A stretch of 6,805 nt of DNA from CBDULQ01 sp965368115 (GTDB lineage: Bacteria; Pseudomonadota; Gammaproteobacteria; SZUA-229): the NCBI GenBank assembly GCA_965368115.1, contig CBDULQ010000203.1, positions 1-6,805 on the forward strand, in the 5' to 3' direction. Under the pieces are notes generated by a model that was given only the letters and a program-made list of their open reading frames with translations, made no database searches and had not been told where the DNA came from. Made by a program: the position numbers and the translations under genes. This document shows positions 1 to 6,709 of this stretch, in pieces. How positions within the stretch are numbered: the stretch's first letter is position 1; every line of letters starts with the position of its first letter.

Positions 1-981
1 TCCTTTACCCGGTAGCAGAATATCCCGCGTTCCCATCACCGCGGTGGAGACCACCGGCACCGCCAGTGCCATGGCCTCAAGCAACACCAGGCCCTGGGTT
101 TCCGTTCTGGACGCAAAAACAAACGCATCCGCGCAACAGTAACAATGTTTAAGCGTGGTATTTCGGTCCAGATATCCGACGAAGTGAATGTTGGCCTCCA
201 GCCCCAGCTGCCGACTCAGCTTTTTGATGGCATCCAGCGCCGGACCTTCTCCAGCAATGATGACCGCCAGATTGCCAAGCGACTGTTTAACTCGATGAAT
301 AACTCGAATCAGAAACTCGATGTTTTTTTCATGGGCGATGCGCCCCACATGCACCAGGCAGGGCTGCCCGGGATCTATGCCCAGTCCCTGTTTAAACTCA
401 TTGACAGCGGACTGGTTACACCCGGCTTCCTGCAACTGGATACCAGTGGGTAAAATCTGCATGGGCTTATTCACGCCATAGTCATGCAGTACCTCGGACA
501 TCGCGGTTGACGGTACAACAACGGTCTCCACATCGTTACACTGCAGCCGTGAATAGCGACGCGCCAGGTAACGCATCATTCGCCTGGGCAAAAACCACAG
601 ATAGTGAAACAGATATTCTTCAAAGAAAGTGTGATATGTCACCAGAGTGGGTAATCCCAGCGCTTTCGCCAGCTTAAGTCCGAGATAGTGGGCAACGAAT
701 GGTGTCTGGATATGCACCACATCAAAATCCCAGGCTTTCAGCTGCGGTAATAACTTCATTGCCTGTTTCATGATCATCATACGATCTTCCGGATCGAACA
801 GCACGCGTCGCGACGGGACACGAATGACGTCCTCTTCGTCAGCAGATTCCTGCGGATATTCAGGTGCAATGACAACAACACGATGCCCCTGGCGCTGCAA
901 TTCATTCTTGAAGGTCTGGATCGAAGTGGACACGCCGTTGACGCGTGGGAAATACACGTCACTGACCATGAGAATATTCAT
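1..981 (-). CDS. Family 4 (GT-B) glycosyltransferase, partial, C-terminus outside window
   Basis: An open frame runs without a stop from an ATG at 981 to the window edge, giving 327 visible residues. The start is normal for the family: residues 1-8 read MNILMVSD, followed by YFPRVNGVSTSI, the GT4-type loop that contacts the acceptor in the N-terminal Rossmann fold. The C-terminal Rossmann fold begins near residue 208. R214 and K219 (in HVGRIAHEK) match the phosphate-binding Arg/Lys pair, and E294 and E302 form the E-x7-E motif (ETQGLVLLE) that binds the nucleotide sugar. Such enzymes are retaining transferases that move a sugar from a nucleotide donor onto a lipid or glycan at the cytoplasmic membrane face. 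Donor and acceptor cannot be told from sequence. A full GT4 protein is usually 370-420 residues, so roughly 50-90 are missing. A weak GGAA lies 5 nt before the ATG. The gene follows the CBS gene by 64 nt with no clear terminator, so co-transcription is possible. The family is secure; the specific function is unknown. Confidence 0.9.
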   Translation of the reverse strand, partial: MNILMVSDVYFPRVNGVSTSIQTFKNELQRQGHRVVVIAPEYPQESADEEDVIRVPSRRVLFDPEDRMMIMKQAMKLLPQLKAWDFDVVHIQTPFVAHYLGLKLAKALGLPTLVTYHTFFEEYLFHYLWFLPRRMMRYLARRYSRLQCNDVETVVVPSTAMSEVLHDYGVNKPMQILPTGIQLQEAGCNQSAVNEFKQGLGIDPGQPCLVHVGRIAHEKNIEFLIRVIHRVKQSLGNLAVIIAGEGPALDAIKKLSRQLGLEANIHFVGYLDRNTTLKHCYCCADAFVFASRTETQGLVLLEAMALAVPVVSTAVMGTRDILLPGKG

Positions 982-1045
982 TGAGATTCCGGTTAATACT
1001 TGCCCAAAATTAGCCGGATATTAAGAGGGATATATGACAGGGATG

Positions 1046-1498
1046 TTAACACTGCTTGACCGCGGCCTGGTTTTTCTGCAGTAAATGCAATGAAAGTTTC
1101 ACAAAATCGACAGAAGTCACGATACCTTGCAGTTGACCGTCATCAACGACGGGCAGGCAATTGTGCTTATTGGCTACGAAGAACGCGCCGGCCTCGACCA
1201 GCGAAGCGCTCGATGGCATGGTCTGACAATTCGGGTCCATGAAGTCCTTCACTTCGGCACGTTGCTCACGGGTATCCAGCTTGCTGAATCCATAGGCCTC
1301 GACCACTTTGAAAGCATTGTTAAGCAAATCACGCTGGCTCAGGATCCCCAGGAATCGTCCATCCTCGGACACCACCGGCAGGTGCCGGATATTGTGCTCC
1401 TTGAGCAGCATCCGTGCCTGATGCAGGTTATCGTGTTCCCTGAGGCTAACCACTTTAGCAGTCATGATATCAGCGACGGTTTGCATACCGAATTCCAT
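1046..1498 (-). CDS. Small tandem CBS-domain protein
   Basis: The protein has about 150 residues and almost nothing but two CBS motifs. CBS1 spans roughly residues 7-60 and CBS2 roughly 85-137. Each ends in the usual G-I/V-x-S/T-x-x-D element, GILSQRDL at 51-58 and GIVTSVDF at 125-132, where the Asp normally contacts the ribose of a bound adenine nucleotide. Paired CBS motifs form a Bateman module that senses AMP, ATP or related ligands. With no attached catalytic domain the target is unknown. The start is uncertain: ATG at 1498 was chosen, ATG at 1486 (MQTVADIM) is equally plausible, and a TTG at 1528 would add ten residues that do not look conserved. None has a strong Shine-Dalgarno sequence. 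A TATACT at 1518-1523 could be a -10 box just upstream of the ATG at 1498, which would exclude the TTG, but no matching -35 is visible. The terminator at 1564-1590 separates this gene from hdrB. The C-terminus ends VKQC, with a terminal cysteine of unknown meaning. Confidence 0.85.
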   Translation of the reverse strand: MEFGMQTVADIMTAKVVSLREHDNLHQARMLLKEHNIRHLPVVSEDGRFLGILSQRDLLNNAFKVVEAYGFSKLDTREQRAEVKDFMDPNCQTMPSSASLVEAGAFFVANKHNCLPVVDDGQLQGIVTSVDFVKLSLHLLQKNQAAVKQC

Positions 1499-1563
1499 AT
1501 ACTGAGATGATGATCTGAGTATAGACAAATTTTGCGACCCGCAGGGGAGCCCGTATCGCCCAC

Positions 1564-1590
1564 AAAAAAGCCCGGTAAAGACCGGGCTTT
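1564..1590 (-). terminator. Rho-independent terminator of the qmoAB-hdrCB operon
   Basis: A perfect 10-bp inverted repeat (arms 1567-1576 and 1581-1590, AAAGCCCGGT and its complement) encloses a 4-nt loop. Read on the minus strand, the GC-rich hairpin is followed directly by six U residues (1564-1569, partly within the stem). It begins 24 nt after the hdrB stop codon, as expected for an intrinsic terminator. The U-tract on the plus strand is shorter, so it acts mainly in the minus direction. Confidence 0.93.
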
Positions 1591-1614
1591 CTAAACAGCT
1601 GTCGATGTTACACC

Positions 1615-2511
1615 TTACTTGGCGGCGATATCTTCCAGTTGCTTGGCGCGGATGATCTGACCATCCAGCGCGGCTTCCTTGGCGCTCTTGCCGTAAGCCA
1701 CTGCCATCAGTGTGCTGTAGTAAGTGACCGGGATCTTGAACTTGGTGCCGTAAGTGGCATTGATCTGGTCCTGGTACACTTCAACGTTCATCTGACATAC
1801 CGGGCATGGCGTAACAATCATGTCGGCACCGTTGTCCAGCGCGGACTCGATGATGTCCTTGACCAGCGCCTGGGATTTTTCCGGCTCCGAGAACGCCAGC
1901 GCACCACCACAGCAGGACACTTTTTTCTCGTAATTGGGCAGGGATTCCGCACCCAGGGTTTCCACGAACTTGTCCAGGTACTTGGGATTCTCGAACGACT
2001 CGCCTTCGATACCGAACGGACGGTTGGTCTGACAACCCACGTAACCGGCAATCTTGATACCTTCCAGCGGCTTCTTCACATGCTTGCCGAGTTCGTCGTA
2101 ACCGAAGTCCTCGATCAGCACTTCCACCATGTGGCGAATCTTGTTTTCATTCTTGAATTCCAGGCCGGCTTCTTTCAGTGCCTGGTTGGTTTCCGCCATC
2201 AGGTCGTCGTCCTGCTCCAGACGCTCTGCAGTTTCACGCGTCGCCAGCCAGCAGGCTGCGCAGGTCGCTACAACGTCCTGACCCTGGTTGTGCTTCTCGG
2301 ACAGCGCCAGGTTACGTGCCGAAAGGGCCAGACGCGGCAGCTCGCCGCCACCGGAGTAACCGATGGATGCTGAGCAACAGTTCCAGTCCGGAATCGTGTT
2401 CAGTTTGATGTCCAGTACATCACACATGGTCTGTACCGACTTCAGGTAGTTGGATGAAGAGGCGCCCTCCTGGGAGGAGCAGCCTGGATAAAACGAATAT
2501 TCTTTAGCCAT
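1615..2511 (-). CDS. hdrB: HdrB-like subunit with two noncubane [4Fe-4S] CCG domains
   Basis: This 298-residue protein is a heterodisulfide reductase subunit B homologue. It contains two complete CCG domains: C11, C45-C46, C84 and C87, then C160, C200-C201, C236 and C239. This is the C-x(31-39)-CC-x(34-37)-C-x-x-C pattern which, in methanogen HdrB, holds a pair of noncubane [4Fe-4S] clusters that split a disulfide. Length is typical for the family (about 290-300). No signal peptide or membrane segment is present, so it should be cytoplasmic. The ATG at 2511 is supported by GAGGAG at 2519-2524, 7 nt upstream. The gene follows hdrC by 18 nt and is last in the operon, just before a terminator. 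Bacteria of this kind lack the CoM-S-S-CoB substrate, so the physiological disulfide or thiol partner is unknown. A DsrC-type protein is an inference only. Identity as HdrB is secure; the exact role in a Qmo-type complex is not. Confidence 0.93.
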   Translation of the reverse strand: MAKEYSFYPGCSSQEGASSSNYLKSVQTMCDVLDIKLNTIPDWNCCSASIGYSGGGELPRLALSARNLALSEKHNQGQDVVATCAACWLATRETAERLEQDDDLMAETNQALKEAGLEFKNENKIRHMVEVLIEDFGYDELGKHVKKPLEGIKIAGYVGCQTNRPFGIEGESFENPKYLDKFVETLGAESLPNYEKKVSCCGGALAFSEPEKSQALVKDIIESALDNGADMIVTPCPVCQMNVEVYQDQINATYGTKFKIPVTYYSTLMAVAYGKSAKEAALDGQIIRAKQLEDIAAK

Positions 2512-2529
2512 TGTTGAACTCCTCGGGGT

Positions 2530-3156
2530 TTACTTCATGTTCTTTTCGATACGTGCCGCTTCCAGCTCCTGAGCCTTCTTGATAACGGCCTGGAAACCGG
2601 CTTTATCTTTGACACTGTGACCGCCCAGCATTTCCATCGGATTCATACGCTTGGTTTTCCACATACCTAAACCAATGTCTTTCATCTTCAGTGCAGTCTT
2701 GATGCCTTCGCCAAAGCCGTTCATGAAGTAGAGACTCAGCCCCAGTTTCAGTTCGTTGACGCGACCGGTCTTCATCAGGTTGTCCCAGAAATGCTGGGAA
2801 AACTTCAGCGTGGGCTGTTCTTTCGGGGCCAGTCCCAGTCGCTTACCGTAATGTGCCAGACCGTGCATGATGTGCGTAATCGGCAGCTCACGCGGACAAC
2901 GGGCAATACAGTTGTAGCAGGAGGTACACATCCACATGGAGGTGGATGACAGTACTTCGTCGCGCTTACCGGCACGGATCATCATGAACAGTTCCTGCGG
3001 CGGATGATCCCAGTAAGGGCCCATCGGGCAGGAACCGGAACAGACGCCGCACTGCATGCACATTTTCACCCAGTCGCCTTCTTCCACATTCGCTTCAACT
3101 TCCTTGAGGAAGTTGTTGCGATACTTTTCGATCATTTGTGTATTGAGATCACTCAT
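2530..3156 (-). CDS. hdrC: HdrC-like 2[4Fe-4S] electron-transfer subunit (takes the place of QmoC)
   Basis: A 208-residue iron-sulfur protein with two classical CxxCxxCxxxCP motifs, C33/C36/C39/C43 (CMQCGVCSGSCP) and C77/C80/C83/C87 (CTSCYNCIARCP). This is the alpha-helical ferredoxin fold of HdrC and of the N-terminal half of QmoC. The protein should relay electrons between the HdrA-type flavoproteins and HdrB. The remaining 120 residues are polar or amphipathic, with no hydrophobic stretch long enough to span a membrane, so the heme-b domain that completes a classical QmoC is absent. Two ATG codons occur in tandem (3159 and 3156). The second was chosen because AGGAG at 3163-3167 lies 6 nt from it but only 3 nt from the first. 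The qmoB stop codon overlaps this ribosome site, which indicates translational coupling. The family call is secure; naming it hdrC rather than a truncated qmoC rests on the lack of a membrane part and on the following hdrB. Confidence 0.92.
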   Translation of the reverse strand: MSDLNTQMIEKYRNNFLKEVEANVEEGDWVKMCMQCGVCSGSCPMGPYWDHPPQELFMMIRAGKRDEVLSSTSMWMCTSCYNCIARCPRELPITHIMHGLAHYGKRLGLAPKEQPTLKFSQHFWDNLMKTGRVNELKLGLSLYFMNGFGEGIKTALKMKDIGLGMWKTKRMNPMEMLGGHSVKDKAGFQAVIKKAQELEAARIEKNMK

Positions 3157-3162
3157 CATGGT

Positions 3163-3167
3163 CTCCT
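3163..3167 (-). promoter_or_regulatory. Shine-Dalgarno site of hdrC, overlapping the qmoB stop
   Basis: AGGAG on the minus strand shares base 3167 with the TAA stop of qmoB (3167-3169). It favours the second of two tandem ATGs (3156, 6-nt spacer) over the first (3159, 3-nt spacer). Ribosomes finishing qmoB would sit on the hdrC initiation site. Confidence 0.75.
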
Positions 3168-5425
3168 TAGAACTTGAATGGGCTCATGCCGATCTTCTCG
3201 ATGGTCTCGGCCATCTCGTCGATCAACCTGGGTACACGATCCACATCAGTGATCGCCACTTCATAAGTTGCAACACGCTCTTCTTCCAGATTCAGTTGTT
3301 GCAATGTATCGGCAATCTTACTCATGCGGTAATGTGCCATTTCGGAACCTTTCACGAAGTGGCACTGGTAATCGTCACCCTTCTGACAACCCATCAGGAT
3401 GATTCCATCATAACCGGAGTTCAGTGCATCGGTGAGCCAGATGGTGTTGACCGATCCCAGGCAGCGGATTGGAACCACGCGTGCAAAAGCGTTGTATTCC
3501 AGACGATTCTGCGCCGCCATGTCCAGCGCCGGATAGGCGTCGTTTTCACAGGCCAGTACCAGAATACGCGGCTTCTCATCGAACTCGTCGGGCATATCCA
3601 CATTCTTGATCTGCTGGCCGATTGAATCCACCGAATAGTTTTCGAAGGAGATAACACGTACCGGGCAGGCACCCATGCAGGTACCGCAACGGCGACAACG
3701 GGATTCGTTGTACTGCGGATAACCTTTCTCGTCTTCGTTGATAGCACCGAACGGACACTCAACCGTGCAACGCTTACACTGAGTACAACCTTCGATACGG
3801 AAACTCGGGAAGCTGAGATCACCGGAGCGCGGATGCGCCGCTCGACCCTGAGCCGCGTTCTCACATTCCTGGACCGCTTTCATCGCGGCACCGGTTCCAT
3901 CGATCATCGCCTGGGCTGCATCCATGGGACGACGCACGGGGCCCGCGGCATAGATACCGGTACGGCGTGTCTCATAAGGGAAACAGATGAAGTGCGAATC
4001 GGTGAAGCCGTGCGCCAGATGTGGCAGGTCACTGCCCTGACGATAATCCAGATTCAGGATGGAATCGACCGAGATCGCCACTTCGTGGGCAGCAGTTGCG
4101 GCGGCCTTTTCTTCTTCGGTGGCATCATCAGCCAGTTCCATCATTTCAGCGTAAGGATCGGGACCGGAGTTCGGCACCTGGCCGGTAGCCAGCACCACCA
4201 GATCCGCCGCCATAGTCTGATCTTCGTCCAGAATCAGATCCTTGAAGTTGACCACCGGATCACCGCCACTGACATCGACCGTGCTCACTTTGCTCTTGGT
4301 GAAAATAATGCCCTTCTTCTGACCGCTGCGGTAGAAATCCTCACCGCCTGCACCCGGTGTACGCAGGTCGTCAAACATGATGACCGTGTCGACATCCGGA
4401 TTGCTGTCCTTGAAGTACATGGCCTGTTTGATACTCGCACCGCAGCAGAAACCGGAGCAGTACGGCAGGTGACCTTCTTTATCACTACGCTGGCCCGCAC
4501 ATTGTACGAACACCACGCTTTTCACTTCCTTACCGTCTTTACGCTTGATCGGGCCACCGTTGGCTTCTTTGGCCAGGGCTTCCAGTTCAAGGTTGGTCAC
4601 CACGTTATCCGACTTGTCGTAACCGAATTCAGGCAACTGGTTGGCATCGTAGGGTTTCATGCCGGATGCCTGCACAATAGAACCAAAAGTTTCGGTCGTG
4701 CTGGAACCGCTTTCGGTGGCAATTTCCACTTCGAAACGCCCCGGTGCACCCTTGGTGCCGGCAACGGTGGAATTCAGATGCACGGTAATCTTTGAATCGG
4801 CTTCGATCTGAGCCATCAGATCCGCGACCAGGGTATCCGCCGGTTCGGCATACGGCGCCTTGTCGGGGATACGCTTGTACAGCTGCCCCATCACACCACC
4901 GAGCTGGCCGCTCTTTTCGATGATGGTCGCCGGGTAACCCGCTTTCGAGGCTTCGATGGCTGCCGTCATACCGGTGATACCGCCACCGACAACCACGATG
5001 TGCTTGTTCAGCGGCTGTTCGCCGGACGCCTGCGGCTGTTTCTGGTACTTGGTTTCGGCACAGGCCATGCGAATGTAATCGTCGGCCATTTCCTGTGTGG
5101 TTTCACGCGCTTCGTCGGTATCCGGGCGCACCCAGATCACCCCTTCACGCAGGTTGGCGCGAGAGATCGGTACACCCTGGAAGTTGAAGGCTTCCGCCTT
5201 GGCGCGACGTGAACAGGCGGCAATCACAATGTGGTTGGCTTCGCCGTCGTCGATATCTTTCTGGATCATGGCGACGCCTTCGCCGCTGCACAGAAAGTCG
5301 TGTTGTTTTGCAAATTTGGCCTTACCATCGCGGGTTGCGGTCATTTCCAGTTGACTGGAATCCAGTCGATCACCGATACCGCAACCATTACAGATGTAAG
5401 CGCCGATTTTTAATTCGTCTGCCAC
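3167..5425 (-). CDS. qmoB: QmoB-like HdrA-type flavoprotein with ferredoxin and MvhD domains
   Basis: A 752-residue soluble flavoprotein of the HdrA superfamily; its length and domain order match QmoB. An N-terminal HdrA region (about 1-125) carries C12, C15, C46 and C71, including the AACSRR element. An FAD-binding Rossmann domain follows, with VVGGGITG at 145-152 and a second nucleotide motif VLATG at 411-415. It contains the HdrA cysteine block C309/C323/C327/C328. A 2[4Fe-4S] ferredoxin domain is complete, with C547/C550/C553/C557 and C577/C580/C583/C587. The C-terminal MvhD-like domain (about 618-752) has C626, C655, C680 and C688. Qmo proteins carry electrons between APS reductase and the quinone pool, and QmoB is the multi-cluster hub. 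The start is GTG at 5425, preceded by GGAGG at 5434-5438 (8-nt spacer). qmoA ends only 3 nt upstream, so translation is coupled. It could also be described as an HdrA/MvhD fusion; QmoB is preferred because a QmoA-type subunit lies directly upstream. Confidence 0.92.
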   Translation of the reverse strand: MADELKIGAYICNGCGIGDRLDSSQLEMTATRDGKAKFAKQHDFLCSGEGVAMIQKDIDDGEANHIVIAACSRRAKAEAFNFQGVPISRANLREGVIWVRPDTDEARETTQEMADDYIRMACAETKYQKQPQASGEQPLNKHIVVVGGGITGMTAAIEASKAGYPATIIEKSGQLGGVMGQLYKRIPDKAPYAEPADTLVADLMAQIEADSKITVHLNSTVAGTKGAPGRFEVEIATESGSSTTETFGSIVQASGMKPYDANQLPEFGYDKSDNVVTNLELEALAKEANGGPIKRKDGKEVKSVVFVQCAGQRSDKEGHLPYCSGFCCGASIKQAMYFKDSNPDVDTVIMFDDLRTPGAGGEDFYRSGQKKGIIFTKSKVSTVDVSGGDPVVNFKDLILDEDQTMAADLVVLATGQVPNSGPDPYAEMMELADDATEEEKAAATAAHEVAISVDSILNLDYRQGSDLPHLAHGFTDSHFICFPYETRRTGIYAAGPVRRPMDAAQAMIDGTGAAMKAVQECENAAQGRAAHPRSGDLSFPSFRIEGCTQCKRCTVECPFGAINEDEKGYPQYNESRCRRCGTCMGACPVRVISFENYSVDSIGQQIKNVDMPDEFDEKPRILVLACENDAYPALDMAAQNRLEYNAFARVVPIRCLGSVNTIWLTDALNSGYDGIILMGCQKGDDYQCHFVKGSEMAHYRMSKIADTLQQLNLEEERVATYEVAITDVDRVPRLIDEMAETIEKIGMSPFKF

Positions 5426-5428
5426 TGT

Positions 5429-6709
5429 TTAGCCCTCCGATCCTGCAACACGATTAACCACCTGGATCGCTTTCAGCGCGGTGGCGGTTGCGCTTTGTAC
5501 TGCGCGATTCACATCCAGTGCGTCGGCCGCGCAGCCGGCTGCAAAAATACCGCCGTTGGAGCCGTCGTTTTCGATGAAACCGTGTTCGTTAACGGTAATG
5601 TCCACGCCTTCCGGCATTGCACCCTTGATGCTGGGTTCCATGCCGACCGCCAGGACCACCAGATCATGAGTATTGGCATAACGGTGATAACCCTCGGTAT
5701 CCACACCGTGGATCACCGGGTTGCCATCCTTGTCCTGCGCGATGTTAGCGGGCTTGGATTTAATGAAAGAGACTTTTTCGTCTGCCTGAACTTTCTTGTA
5801 GAAATCTTCGAAGCGGTCGATGGCGCGAATGTCGATGTAGTACACGGTGGATTTACCGTCGTCCATTTCAGACACGTAGGTGGTCTGCTTCAGGGACGCC
5901 ATGCAACAGATGCGCGAACAATGCTTGAGATAATTGCGATCGCGGGAACCGGCGCATTGAATAAAAGCAATGTCTTTCGCTTCCTTGTTGTCGCCGGGAC
6001 GCAGGATTTTACCACCAGTGGGCCCCATCGGATCTTTCATCCGTTCGAACTCGACGCTGGAAATCACGTTGGGATAGCGATCGTAACCGTAGGGTTGAAT
6101 CTTGCCTGCATCGTAAGGTGTCCAGCCGGTGGCATAGATAATGGCACCGACTTTCAGGTCGATGTTTTCTTCCTGCATGTCCAGGTCGATTGCATTGTAT
6201 TTACAGGCTTCTTTTGCCTTGTCCGCATCCGCTGTGCCGATCATCTGTGGATCGATGACATAACGTTCCGGGTAGGCCATGCGGTACGGCAGGTAAGCAC
6301 CCTTGTGCTTGCTCAGACCATAGTTGTATTCATCGTCGAATTCCGCTTCCACCGCGCGTTCACAATCGCCGCATGCGGTACAGTTTTCATTGACGTAGCG
6401 TGGACTGATTTTAACGCTGGCCGTGTAATCGCCTTCGTTACCACTGATGCCGGTGACTTCGGCCATGGTCAGAATGGTGACGTTTGAGTTGCCTTTTGCG
6501 CGGCGTTGGTTGATTTCGAGTCCACAGGTCGGGAAGCAGAGTTTGGGGAAGTATTTGTAAAGCTGGGTAATGCGGCCACCTACATAAGGTCGTTTTTCGA
6601 CCAGGATAACCTGCTTACCGGCTTCAGCAGCTTCCAGCGCCGCGGTCATGCCGCTCACGCCTCCACCTACCACGAGGATGGTCTCATTGGTCGCGACTAC
6701 ATCCGTCAT
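5429..6709 (-). CDS. qmoA: QmoA-like HdrA-type FAD/iron-sulfur subunit
   Basis: A 426-residue flavoprotein of the short HdrA type, the usual length of QmoA. It lacks the HdrA N-terminal domain and begins with an FAD-binding fold, VVGGGVSG at 13-20. The HdrA signature follows: FPKLCFPTC (C58, C62), then PRYVNENC leading into CTACGDC (C110/C113/C116). C169 lies in the remnant of a second ferredoxin motif (EACKYNAID). The cysteine block C252/C264/C268/C269 aligns with that of QmoB, and a terminal GIFAAGCA element closes the FAD domain. In the Qmo complex, QmoA is thought to contact APS reductase and pass electrons to QmoB by way of FAD. It is cytoplasmic, with no signal peptide. ATG at 6709 has GGAGGA at 6716-6721 (6-nt spacer). 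It is the first gene of the visible operon. A generic HdrA label is also defensible, but length, domain loss and the qmoB neighbour favour QmoA. Confidence 0.93.
   Translation of the reverse strand: MTDVVATNETILVVGGGVSGMTAALEAAEAGKQVILVEKRPYVGGRITQLYKYFPKLCFPTCGLEINQRRAKGNSNVTILTMAEVTGISGNEGDYTASVKISPRYVNENCTACGDCERAVEAEFDDEYNYGLSKHKGAYLPYRMAYPERYVIDPQMIGTADADKAKEACKYNAIDLDMQEENIDLKVGAIIYATGWTPYDAGKIQPYGYDRYPNVISSVEFERMKDPMGPTGGKILRPGDNKEAKDIAFIQCAGSRDRNYLKHCSRICCMASLKQTTYVSEMDDGKSTVYYIDIRAIDRFEDFYKKVQADEKVSFIKSKPANIAQDKDGNPVIHGVDTEGYHRYANTHDLVVLAVGMEPSIKGAMPEGVDITVNEHGFIENDGSNGGIFAAGCAADALDVNRAVQSATATALKAIQVVNRVAGSEG
5434..5438 (-). promoter_or_regulatory. Shine-Dalgarno site supporting the GTG start of qmoB
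   Basis: GGAGG on the minus strand lies 8 nt before the GTG at 5423-5425 and inside the last codons of qmoA. It is the main evidence that qmoB begins at this GTG and not at a later ATG. Confidence 0.75.

Noticed and set aside
145..453. 102-codon plus-strand frame, and 770-1024 likewise
   Set aside because: Both overlap the glycosyltransferase reading frame on the minus strand, which carries GT4 motifs throughout.
1518..1523. TATACT as a promoter -10 for the CBS gene
   Set aside because: The hexamer is close to consensus but no acceptable -35 stands 16-18 bases upstream, so it is mentioned only as a hint and not listed as a feature.
1499..1528. TTG start for the CBS protein ten codons upstream
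   Set aside because: The added residues (MSILRSSSQY) do not resemble a CBS N-terminus, no ribosome site precedes the TTG, and a possible -10 box lies downstream of it.
1639..2373. 244-codon open frame on the plus strand
   Set aside because: It is antisense to hdrB, whose ten cluster cysteines leave no doubt about the coding strand.
3833..4795. 320-codon open frame on the plus strand
   Set aside because: It is antisense to qmoB, with no domain and no convincing ribosome site; it is a shadow of the true gene's codon use.
5495..6487. 330-codon open frame on the plus strand
   Set aside because: It lies wholly antisense to qmoA, which has clear family motifs. The translation shows no recognisable domain and is rich in His, Val and Phe, as expected from reading coding DNA backwards.
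1615..6709. sHdr (hdrC1B1A-hyp-hdrC2B2 lipoate-linked) sulfur-oxidation cluster
   Set aside because: Gene order, the presence of two HdrA-type subunits, the ferredoxin plus MvhD fusion, and the absence of lipoate-binding protein or second hdrC/hdrB genes all fit Qmo and not sHdr.
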